A stretch of DNA of 64,000 nt from Mugil cephalus (taxonomy: Eukaryota; Chordata; Actinopteri; Mugiliformes; Mugilidae), in the NCBI RefSeq assembly GCF_022458985.1, contig NC_061779.1, forward strand, positions 17,529,001 through 17,593,000, given 5' to 3'. Below the pieces are notes generated by a model. The model was not told where the DNA came from, did no database searches, and saw only the letters and a list, made by a program, of their open reading frames with translations. Below are positions 10,880-36,300 of the stretch, in pieces. The position numbers were made by a program, and so were the translations under genes. The first letter of the stretch is position 1; each line of letters starts with the position of its first letter.

Positions 10880-12325
10880 TCATGTTCCGTAGCCAGGCGT
10901 TAGGGAGAGCTTCACCTCCTTGTACAAAGGTGCCTGTGAAGAAAATCATATTGAAGTTTTTATGCAATGACGTGTGTGTGTGTGTGTGTGTGTGTGTACT
11001 GACCACACAGGCATCTGTACACAGCTATCTAATGCAGACCAATACACAAACTAGTTTAATGAACGCTTTTCATTGTACAAAGAAACCACTAAGACATTAG
11101 TAGCAGATCCTTGAAGTCCTGCAAGCTGAGTGGTGGGTCCCCCCATGGATCTGACTTGTTTGTCCAGCAGATCCTACATCTACCTCAGAGATGTGTGGAA
11201 TATAGAGGTCAAGTCAACACCTTGAATCATCACTGTGTCCCTCAAACCGTCCCTGAACCACGTTAGCTTTGTAACACTATGTGCTGTCCTCCTGAGAGAG
11301 GCCAGTGCCATGTGTGCACGGTCTTCAACGGCACTAGGTAGGTGGTACACGTTGAACAAAACTCCACATCAACGGCAGGACCCAACGCATCCCACTATCT
11401 TCACTCAGTGCATCCTGGTGCCATGGTTCTCCAAATGCACGGGCACCTGGATTCATCAGGCCAGACCAGCTCCTTCCAGTGTCCGTGGTCCAGTTCTGAT
11501 GCTCAGGTTCCCGCTGTAGGCTCCTTCAGCAGCAGATAGAAGTCTGCACCCTAACTGCTCCGTGCAGGTCCATACAAAACAATATCTGATTAAATCTTTG
11601 TTTGAACCATGAAAGAAGCAAGTTGAGCTTTGAGAAGTCACTGCAGCACAACATAAAGTTTGGCTACCTTTTTGCTTGTTCGCCACTTGTCCTTCCTTGG
11701 ACCACTTTTGGAGATGCTCTGGTCCAGTTATTTTAGCCCATGTGAAAGTCACTCACATGCCCATTTTTCTACCACACAAATTGCTCACTTGCTGCCTGAC
11801 ATATGTCACCCACGTCATAATGATCATAGTGTTACGCCCCATTGGTGTATGTGAGATAATCCTTTAATTTATGGCACAGTGGGGAAATGAGAGGTTTAAA
11901 CTTACAGCCAGCTCCTCCTCCTCCCCCCTGTCATCATCGCCCCAGTCTTCCCGTTCCTCTGTGGGGTCGTAGTTGTACAGAGGAATCAGCCTGTGGCGAA
12001 GATCATCTAATCTGAAGCAGAAACGAAACAAGTCATGACAGAGCAGGAGAGAAAACGATCGCAAGATATTACTTGAAACACACACACAAAAAAAACCCTT
12101 ACCTTGATTTCCATCTGATGTAAAGCACCTAAAGAGAGAGAGAAAAAGCTTAGACACTTACATGCCACTGTGACCTTAACCGTGAGGAATGACAAGTGTA
12201 AACAGTCTCACCAGTGCAACTATGCATCCACTCAGAATTAGTAAAACAAATGGGATGAGTGCATAGTAGCCAGGAAATCCTGGTCTACTGCTTGTGGGAG
12301 AAACATGTGGAGTTGTGTGATTCAT
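10880..12325 (-). CDS. Single-pass membrane microprotein, SMIM29/C3orf18-like
   Basis: Four coding exons on the - strand: 12325-12212, 12128-12103 (26 nt), 12011-11906 and 10933-10880. They total 300 nt, with phase kept and consensus borders, giving a 99-aa protein. A short N-terminus (MNHTTPHVSP) is followed by a membrane segment (YYALIPFVLLILSGCIVALV), then the juxtamembrane motif LRHRLIPLYNYDPTEE, an acidic stretch (EDWGDDDRGEEEE) and a C-terminus ending LTPGYGT. The LRH-L-PMY-(Y/F)-DP-EE motif just after a membrane helix is shared with SMIM29 and C3orf18, small proteins of unknown function. The start Met follows an in-frame TGA. A likely non-coding first exon ends at the donor at 12598 and joins an acceptor at 12349-12350. 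A poly(A) signal lies at 10633-10638. Confidence 0.78.
10971..10998 (+). repeat. (GT)n microsatellite
   Basis: About 13 uninterrupted GT units in the last intron of the SMIM29-like gene, some 40 nt upstream (in gene sense) of the acceptor at 10934-10935. Confidence 0.9.
11090..11849 (-). mobile_element. Decayed Tc1/mariner-like element in an intron
   Basis: The + strand carries diverged segments of a Tc1-like element common in teleosts (ggaccacttttggagatgct, ccagttctgatgctcagg, gcatcctggtgccatg). The right end, cataatgatcatagtgttacgcccc, matches that family's terminal repeat. On the - strand a fragment of the helix-turn-helix region is readable (LQKWSKEGQVANKQ). No intact transposase frame remains, and the left terminal repeat is missing. 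Family recognition is from memory, the decay is seen directly. It lies in the last intron of the SMIM29-like gene. Confidence 0.7.
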
Positions 12326-12598
12326 TTCTTTCTGGTCGATCTCCTCGTCTGTAGGAGCTCTCTTCCCCTCTGCACCTCAGCTGACGCCTGTGTGACACAT
12401 TCAGTGGAGGGCCGTAGAGACCGTCAAACCTACCGAAGAGTCGCGACTGGCCTTCCTTAACCCATTAGTCCCGCAGAGCGTAGAAAACGCCACAGTTTTC
12501 TGTGAAACTTCAAATCCAAGATATGTGAATGTTGTTTTCAAACAAGGAAGACCACAAAGAAGTCGATGAATTATAATTGTATGTAATTTCATCTTACC

Positions 12599-13637
12599 TC
12601 ATGAGTGATCTGTGGAGTATGTGCGCACACATTTCCGTCCACTTCTTTTATTTCATGTTACACGAGAAATACTTGCAGAAACGCAGGGCTCACGCAGCTC
12701 GACCGGCTCGATGACATTCCTCAGTGAGGAGTGGATTAGATGCGGTGGCTGCACCGGACAGACATGATATCACATGTTTTAAAAAAATACTCTTCTTGAA
12801 TATGTTGCTGTTGTTGTTTTGTTTTGTTTTGTTTTTTTAATTTTGATTTGCTACATTTAATTGCTCGCTCTTCTTGGCCCCTGACAGTGATTCAGATTTG
12901 GTTCATTGAAATCTCAGCACATACACGTGTAATACTCGGATTCCTCCAGCAGAGGGTGTTGTTGTTGTTGTTGTTGTGAGCCGCAGGTGGGGGGAAGGGG
13001 GCGGTCGGTGGGAGGGACGTGGAAGAAACATTCCCAAAACATTTGTACAGGTCAAACTCGCTGAGCATGGCTTTATTAAGGAATTCCCCCCGACTCAGGA
13101 TGACACTCCAGTTTTCAGAGCTTTGATGGTAAGCTTTAAAAAACAAAACAAAAACCAAGTCATTACTTTAATTTTGTCGTAAGAGATCTTAGATGGTGGA
13201 CAGGTAATAAGTACGCTGCTTTGTGATGGAAATGTGTGGAGATCTCCTGTGATCTTTAAAGTTTAGTTTGTTTCCTGGCTGTTAACTTTAGTCTTATCTT
13301 CTGATCAGCTGCAGCACATGTAGCAGTTTAAAGCATAATGTAGCGATCGTGGTGTTTCACTGTTTTACCAAAGCATTGCCACAGTCTGACTGGCGCGCTC
13401 CAGCTTTGTTCCCGTTAAGATTTGAATCCCTGTTAATAATTACACCGACATAAAGGCTCAGTTGAGACTGCAGTCATAAAAGCCTTGTCCTGACTGCGTC
13501 CAGTCACACATGCCAGCGAAACTAATCCAGAGTTCGGATCCAGATATTCACTCATTCATTCATTCTTTCACCCCGATGAAGTGAGGACAGCGCGAGGCCA
13601 CCATCCAGGAACGACTTGTACGATCCCCTAAAGCTTA
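12599..13637. promoter_or_regulatory. Head-to-head interval between the SMIM29-like gene and pik3c2g
   Basis: About 1 kb between a probable 5' exon of the - strand gene (donor at 12598) and the first pik3c2g coding exon at 13638. It should contain both promoters and possibly a non-coding first exon of pik3c2g. A short (GTT)n repeat lies at 12956-12976. No TATA box or defined start site could be assigned. Confidence 0.4.
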
Positions 13638-27605
<13,968 letters not shown>

Positions 27606-28790
27606 CCGCAGAGAGCTGCGCTGTAGAGCTGCCGCCAGCAGAGGGGGCAGCCACACAATGATGAAGACAATCTATTCAAAGATTTTTCAGACCCTGAAAG
27701 GAAGACACAAACACCTGAAGAGGAACAATGCACCTCATTTATGCCTATTTATCAGATGAAACTTAACCTCTCTCCAGAGCTGAATACGCTGGCGGTGGGT
27801 GGGGTGTTTGGATGAAGTTACAAAGCTGAGTGAAAGGAAAAGGAGATTGTTTACTGTGTGAAGCATCTTTTAACTTATTATTTTTACACGATAATTAAAT
27901 GAAGGACTTTTGCTAATTTTTTTTTTTTTTTAACAACACCTTGGTGATGGATGAAGGAAAGAAACTATGACTACTTGTACTATCATACTTGCACTTTAAT
28001 TTGTTTCCTTTGCTGTGAGTCAGACGAGTGCTTTTCATTGTGCGCGCGCGTGTGTTGATGCGACAGATTAAAGAGGAGGCAACGCGGGCGCTGCTCGGAG
28101 ACGCCTGCTTGTTACCTGCCCAGACGAGAGTGTTTGTCCCTTCGGGCCGTGTCGAACTGGACGTCCTTGACCAGCGGAATCGGAGGTGGGAGGCGCGAGG
28201 GTGGTGGGTGGAGAGAGGGGTGAGGAGGGAGTGTGAGCAGGATGACAACTCTGTCTGCTTGGCCCGAGGGGCCGAGTTAACACTCACCCCCTCACTCCGT
28301 CCTTTGTCTTATCCATCAGTGGCATTCGAACGCAGCGACGCTCCAGCATGCACAAACACGCAAGGGCAGACAATCGCAGCACAAACACCCAAAACAAGAT
28401 AAACACTTAACACATGCACCGTTTCTAGGCCAAGGCAGGTCTGCATGTTATCTAAATGGTGTCGTCCTCCTCCTCCTCCTCCTGATAGGCCTGCTGACCT
28501 GTACTTTCTTCTGCCTCATTCATAGGATTTAGTGAAGATAAAAATAGACTTCCCTGCCCTGGAACTAGTTCAATAATGTATACCTCTGTGAATGCTATTT
28601 ATATTATTCCCTGCTGGGGCTCTCACAGGGAAGTGCGATTGGAAGCAAACGTTGTTTGCTCCCTTTTAATAGTTGTGTTCATGGGCTGCTAATGTATGAC
28701 TGCATCACACATCACAATATACTGTAACATAACCTAAGAGACGCATCTATTTCTTTTGCAGCTGATTAATGAAGGAAAAAAAAAATAAAG
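27606..28790 (+). other. pik3c2g: pik3c2g 3' region with poly(A) signals
   Basis: Follows the TGA at 27603-27605. An ATTAAA lies at 27894-27899 and an AATAAA at 28784-28789. A GC- and CpG-rich patch at 28040-28300 contains an open frame with no recognised similarity. The end of the transcript is undecided between the two signals. Confidence 0.5.
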
Positions 28791-29005
28791 TTGTGAACTT
28801 GACCAATTCTACCACAACACTTGCATCACTTATTTCTGGTTATTTATTAACGATCTAATATGTTACTACGGGGAGTTCTCTATTACTTGAAGGATGCAAA
28901 AATGATTTGCCTTCTGTTGCCTTCAGCAGGCGCAAAACAACACATTCGTTTCCTGACAATAAAACTGGTATTTATATCTGAGGAGATTATTTTTTTTTCT
29001 CAAAA

Positions 29006-29011
29006 TTTATT
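29006..29011 (-). terminator. plcz1: plcz1 poly(A) signal
   Basis: AATAAA on the - strand, about 110 nt past the stop codon at 29120. Confidence 0.5.
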
Positions 29012-29119
29012 TATATATTTTTGTTGTTGTTGCTGCATCAGCCACGCGTCTCTGTCTGTTGGCAACGTTTGTGTGTGTGTGTGTGAGAGAGAGATAGAGT
29101 TGGATACCGAGAGCTGTTT

Positions 29120-32100
29120 TTAGGAATACCAGGCAAAGACGAAGAGGGAGGCCGGATCCAGGCTGCATCCGTCTCGGGACCGGAGGGGCACCCAGCGGTA
29201 GCCTGGAGGTGGGGAGCAAAGGGAGGAGGTAAAGGACGCGCATGTATATCTGCTGAAGACGTGAGCGCTACACGGGATGACAAGGCGAGAGACCTTCGGT
29301 AATGCTGACATAGTGAGTGTCGGGGGAAATACAATGACGGCCCGCGAGGCCACCCGATATAATTCAGCTCGCTCTTTCTGCCTGGTGGCTCACCTTTCTT
29401 CAGGCTGGTGAAGGGCAGGGTGTACTGACCCACGAACTCACTGCTGAGGAGGCCCGTCTGATCGCGGACACAGAAGCGGACGAGGCAGAGCTCGGGGCAG
29501 CTGATGTTGAAGTTCATGTCGGTATCCCAGTGAGGGCTCAGGGCTGAAATCAGAGTGGTCTTTAGAATCAGCGTCTTTGGTTTCACTTTAAGGGTCTCTA
29601 ATGCATGTTGGTATGTAAATAATGAATCGCATGACCGCTTGTACATTTTAAGACCCTTGTTGTGATGGACCACAGGAAATGATGAAAGTGGTAGAGAGCT
29701 AGAAACCTGTGAGGGAACCTAATTGTCACTGAGCACCCTTAGTTATTTATCTCTCTATGCCTTGATATCATTTAAACAGGTAAGTTACACAGATCAGGCA
29801 TAACTTTATGACCACCTTCCCAATATTGAGTAGGTGTCTCTTCAGAACAGTCGTGACTCATCAGAGAATGGACATGGGCCTTCTGAGGGTGCACAGTGTT
29901 GTTAGTGAGGAGGTTTTGGATCCTATGTGTTGAGGAGAGGGGTCTCTGTGAATCAGGCTTATTAAATTTGGAGGCCAGGTCAACACCTTGTGCAAACTTC
30001 CATGTCTAAGTAACATCTACACGAAGTCATCTTATTTACTCCTCCTGTCAGTGGTCATAATGTTATGCCTGATCGGTCCATATAAAGAGTCCCCTCTCGT
30101 ACGGCTGGTAAATTACTTCTAGATGCCAAAGCCGTTTTGCACCAGTTTGTAAACATCTTTATTTCTTTGGTAAAGTTGGGCATTTTAACATGACTGTGTG
30201 TGTTGAGGAGCCCCAAGTGGCCATTTGTGGAACTGCTGTTTTTGACACTTCTGTATAGGATTAATTTAGTACCAGGACGCAAATGGAATTTCCATCAGCC
30301 TCAGGTGTGGTTTTGAACTGGTGATCATTAACAAATGTTAGCATGCAACATGAGAAACTAATAATAACAAAAAAAAAAAAACAGCAGGCCTTTGCTGTCG
30401 CGTAATGACGACGTTAGTATTTAGCATGAAGCACGAAGAACAAGCATGTCTCACACGCTCATGCGGATTTCTGATTATATTCCCTACAGTTCAGTAAGAA
30501 GTACTTACAGTTGTTTCTGACAGTATGCGTGCTTTTCCTACGCGAGTCGGGCGAAATCCCATGAATCTCCACTCTGACAAAGGGGTCCAGAGTTTTACCG
30601 CTCCTTGGGACAGGTAGGTTGGACCCACTGATCACCTACACACGCACACACAGGGACGCAAGAGGACGAGTTATTTTTACCATATGGACATTAAATATTC
30701 GGTGTGAATGGCGCTGACTAGAAGAGAAATCAGAGTGGAGTACTGAGGAAGGGTGAGGGCTGTAATTACACTCATCTGGAGAAGGGAAGCTTATCTGCAG
30801 TCCACTCATACTGAGCCTTCCCTTCCCTGGTCCTGATCAAAGACAAACCTGCATGTACTTATCAGGACATGCCCCGCTTGGCACTGATGGAGCTTTACAG
30901 TGTCCAGCACAAAATTACCGTCTCTTTCCTCTATGTAAGTCATGCTACCCTGAGAGTGAGTGTACAAGCAGCATTTTGGAGTCATCATTACATAAATACT
31001 TGTAACACACAAAAAACTGCCATTGCTTAAAGTTGACAGTTTGATGCTTAAAAAGACTCATGAAAGCTCAAGGGGAAATATTGTTTTCCCCTAGTAGATG
31101 AATAATTTAGTGTGGAAAGACTGAAAGCCCGCTTTTAACTGAACTTACAACACTGGATGTAACTCATGAGTCTGATTCACAAGTTGAGAGACGAGTCGAG
31201 ATTTCAGGATTTTCCTGAAGGTGATCAAGTAGTACGGAGCGATGATTGTGAATAAATAAAGGTGTGGGGATTTTCCCCGGGCGCCCCAAAAACCGAGCGC
31301 GTCACATTTATATTTCATGCGTCGTGCCGGGATAGGTGTGCACACGCGTATTCTCTTACAAGGCAATGTGTGCTTTTGTTCAGCTCGTGAGAGTTCGTGC
31401 ATCCTCATAAACTGTCTGGTGATCAAATATAGTCTCCTTCTGTATAACGGAGCCCATGACTGGGCGCTGGAGTAACAGATTGAATCTATTAGAAAAAAAA
31501 TAGAAGAACATATTGGCAACGAACAACAAAAACTAAACAACCAAAAACCAGACTAAGCATCAACTGCCAGTCGGAGCCTTTCAGCCTGTCGTCTTTTGAG
31601 CTACATGCAAAAATGATTCAAATAGTGCAGTAAAGTTCAGTATGGTCATCCTCTTTGTTTGGTATGATAACACACTGACATGTTCAGGACACTTGAAGCT
31701 GATTGATTGTACATTAGGGACCATGTTTCCGCTGCTGTGACGGATGGACATCTCAAATCATCACGGTTAAAACAGAAGGAAGTAAAGTTAGTCAGTCTGG
31801 AAGCCTTTAAGTGGTTTCACCGTGGCTCAGAGCTACGTATGATGTCCCCAATCTAATCTTTTTAAAGCAGCACACTAGAACAAATGATCTCTTCTACCTG
31901 GAGTTAGAAGAGTTTGTGTGCAAAAGCAGCAGGTTTGTTGTCCTTGTGGGTTCAGTAATAAGATGTAACAGTGTTCCGAACAGCTTCTTCCACTCTTCCC
32001 GCGTGGCTCAGATAATTTGCATTACAACTGCTGCTATCACCGTCCCCCAAGAAGCTTAAAATAATGGAAAAGGGATGATTTATTAATTGGACCCTGGGCC

Positions 32101-33348
32101 TAATTGCATTAGATCATTCCCCGTCTCTCCTTTCCCTTTACTTTCTCAGGGAGATACTCTAATTAAACAGACACTCCCAGGGAGTTTTACATCATTGTTA
32201 GTCCACGGCATCCGGCAGGAAAGCATGTATCTGGAGGCGAAGGGAGAGATGAGCTCTGCCGCGCAATGTCCTAGATTGTGAGGCACAGACATACGCACAC
32301 ACATGCCCACAGTCAGTCCTGCAACATTACACCTTAATTCGTTAATCCACCATGAGTGGATTATTCTTTTTTCCAGTGCTCCGTATATGTACCTTAAGCA
32401 GCAGGTGTGTGGGCTTGAAGCCGTGCTGGCTGGAGCCGGGATCAAAGCTCGTCTGACTGGACAAGAGCACTGCTGGCTTCAGGACGTATCCGCAGCCGCC
32501 GTTGTCCTGGAAACGGCCGTCATTAAGGTCCATAGGCAAGCCCAGAGATTGGAAATTGAGAGCCACTGCAAAACACAATGGAGAAAAAAAAAAGAGAATA
32601 GAAATAAGACCAAAACCAAGAGCGCCTTAAGCGTGTTCAAATGAAACAAGCAGCATGAGATGATCCCTGCACACCTTCCATTTCCCGAGCTCTTTTTCAT
32701 CTTTGAGGATAGAGTTAAATTATACAATGACTTGAAATGTTTCTGCAACAATGGCGTACATTGCGTCAGGGAGACATTCAAAGTCCCCGACCGTGCAGTG
32801 ACTGGCTGTGTAGTTGATTTTTTTTTACGCGGTGCAAAGCTCTGCGCCGACATGCGAGCTGCTCACGCCGTGCCTTCAGCATCGCCAGTGACTGCACATT
32901 TTAAGAGATTCACGGATAAAGGCAGATGTAATCGCGACAGCAGATCTCAACGATGTCTCCGTCTGGCTAGCAGCGTGTCAAAATAAATAATGACAAGTAA
33001 ATAATGCAAAGAAACGTGTTTATTTTTGTCCGAACCAACCGCGCGCTCTTCCTGTGTGTCACCGAGGTCCAGTGGATGTGGCTCAGTGTTTAGTTCACCC
33101 AACTGCAACTGATTCTCCTGCGACTGTGAAAAGTACAGATCAGCATCTGCGCAGCTGCCGTCACAGCACGTAGACAGTCGGCTCAGCGGACAGCAGGATC
33201 CGTGTCGGGGCCTGACTGACTGATCGAGACGGATGAGGAGGATGTGTACAGACAGACAGAGTGACAGGAACACTGGCCAAGACAGAGTCTGATAGATCAG
33301 GGCTGTTGCGTTAGCCTCAAGGGTGAATCATGAACTACTGGAAACCTG

Positions 33349-33379
<31 letters not shown>

Positions 33380-36300
33380 AAAACATATTTACTTTGGGGC
33401 AAGATGGATATGTTATATGGAATCGAGAACAGTGTGTGTGCTAATGCTTAAGATATAGGTGTAAGAAAAAAAAAACTCAGCTCTGATCCAGACGTAGTTT
33501 AAAAGGGAAAAAAAAAACGCCTTTACGATGGTGCAAATCAATTTAGAAGCACCGTGATAAGAGCCGCGAGAAGACTCGCTCGAGGGAAAAACCCAGATGA
33601 GGTGGTCGGGCTGTGGACCGGAATGAAATGTTCTTTTCACTGCTGATCGACGGGACACTCGGATGGGTTGTTCCCTTTGAAGTTTGACGGCGTAACTTTC
33701 TGCACTGTAATTCTTCCCCTTGTAGTGGACGCCGGTGGTTGTCCCGCGTGTCAAAAAAAATTTGTCTCTTTCTACGGTGAGATGTCAGCGGTGAATGGCG
33801 AAACGTGCAACTGCTGCATGTAACAATGCCTGAGAGAAAACGGCCTTGAGTAATCGGCCACGCTTAATAGACCATACAGCGTTTATTATTTATGTGAGAA
33901 AATGCCAGCATGAATGCGAATGTTAGCTGGAAATGAAACCAGCTAAACGAGCAGCTACATACTACTCTCAGTGAGCTGTGATCAGATTCATTATTTCAGG
34001 TGATTGTGGGATGGTGCCCTTTTAATGCTCTGTTTTAATGCAGTGTAGCTTTCTTTCTACAGAGTAATTAAAGGAGCTTAATCAACTTCGTGAGCCCAGA
34101 CTCAACAGTGGCTGTAGCTGCATACTCGTAGCGTTGCTCCACATGTTGAGTGGCTCAACCTCCCAAGCAGAACATGCAGAACTAATCATTTATTCACATT
34201 TGTGATTTATTTACTACTAGATCAGTCCAACTAATACACTGCTTTACATGCATGCTCATTACTCCCGTGGCCTCCCCCTGATTTCATGTGAGAGACTGGA
34301 GGCACCTGGAAGTTTGTTGAAGGTTTTACTCACCGAGCTGCGAGCCGACGTTCCAGAACTCCTGAGGGTTGTAGTTTGAGGACGACGTCCTGGAGCCCGC
34401 GGGGTAAATCCTGCTGAGGAACTTCTGGTTGTGTTGGACAAAATCCGGACCTGAGGCGGAGGAGACGAAACGCGTCAAAGGTCAACACGCCTGACACACA
34501 CACACACGCCAGTCAAATCACGCTGCATCAAACACTCCTGTACATCTGAATCTGTTTGACTCAGTCACAGTGGCCGTGCGAGCGTACGATTAACTGACTG
34601 AACCCCAGCGCACGGCTTCTGTCCGTGTGTTATCATTTATAGCTGTGCAGTTTTCCTGCAGGGCTTGACAAAACTACGAGGTTTTTACTGTCCTGGCACA
34701 GCCTAGTATATTAGTCCCTGCCAGCCAAGTCAACCGGCTCATAATGTAGCTGTGCGTCTGGAAAGTGTCGTTTCAACCTTAGCAGGAAAAGATTTCACTT
34801 CTCCACACCAGTCTATTTTTCCAATATACTGCAGAACAGCGGCGCGGTGACAGCTTCACTGGTTATCTGTTGATCCGAACCTCTGTTCGCTCTTCCCCCA
34901 GCAGAGAGAGCACAAGACACTTTCTCTGGGCTTGCGCTGTCGTGCTTTATCCCCCCAAAAGTGCTCCCCCATGTTCTATCAGTCACGTCCAATATGCTTC
35001 CCCTATTACAGAAGTTTATGGCCCAGGGTATAATTGCATTTCTCATTCAAAGAGCACAGAGCGCTCAGAGTGGCGATAAATCAGACGAATTTACTGGGCA
35101 CATCAAAATTATACTTTGTAATATTTACAATTAGTAATACGCATTATTTATTACTTCATAGACTCTGTTCCTTCCAGATCGATAAATCGCTCTGTACCTG
35201 AGGCTTTGGCCAGCTTGCGAGCCTTCTTCTCTGCCATCGACGTGTTCTCGTAGCAGTTCTGATTGTCCTTGGCGTGACCGAAGCTGGTGAACTTGACGGA
35301 CCTCGTGTATACCACCAGGTCAGATAAAGCCTCGGCCATCGCCACCTTCTTCTTCTGCTCGTCCCATTCGGGGGCAGAGAGGACAAGTCGAAGACAGGGT
35401 TGAAATTTAGGCAACACCGGATTTAAAACTTTATGTCCTCATTCAACATTTATACCCGTTCAAGCTATTTTGGAAAAATCTTTCTAACTGAAAAAAAACA
35501 AAACAACCCCTGACTTACTTTCTTCTTTGACCCTGCCTTTCTTGGAGACCAGAACTTTGCTTTTGTTCGAAGATCTTCCTCCTCCTCATCCTCCTCCTCG
35601 TCATCATCCTCCTCCTCACCCTCATCTGCACTGTCCTCCGGCCCTGCTCCGTCCTCTGTCTTAATCTGAGCTTTTAGCTTTTTGTTCTTGATCAGGATCT
35701 TATACTTCAGGTCCTGGCGTTCCCACACATCACACACAACATTAATGCGCCAGGTAACAATTATGTACGTTCACGCCGCACTTCACATTTTCAACTGTCC
35801 CTGCATCCCTGAAGCGTCAAGGCACTCTTTTTGCATAAAGCACAAAGCGTTGCGTTTCGTCACAAAGATGTTATTTGTCAGAGTGGCATCAGAAAGATTA
35901 CAGAAAGATAGACGCGGCAGAAGCACAAGTATCAAGTCACCGAATCGCAAAATCTGCTGCTGCATTTCACCGTCCTGAGTCTTTCGGGTGCTCTTTAACC
36001 AACAAGACGCTGCATGCTAGCAGCAAAAGCACATTACGGTCTGGAGGCACTTCCATCTCCACGACAGGAAGTCGGTGCGACCAAATGCTCAGGCAAAACA
36101 TGCAAAATAATTACAGATATGCCATCTTAACAACCCGTAAGAGACCATGAAGTCTACAAATTACCAAGTCCACAGCTTCCCCTGGCACTGGTTATCGCTC
36201 TAATACAAAATTACACAGTCTGCACAGCTGAAATAGGGGCTTTGCTTATGTTGATCCAAATTAGAATATCATATGCAGTTCTTGTCGGGAGCTTTGCGTC

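Noticed and set aside
28028..28402. 124-codon open frame in a GC-rich patch
   Set aside because: No recognised similarity, no splice context; lies in the 3' region of pik3c2g. Kept only as a GC-rich patch.
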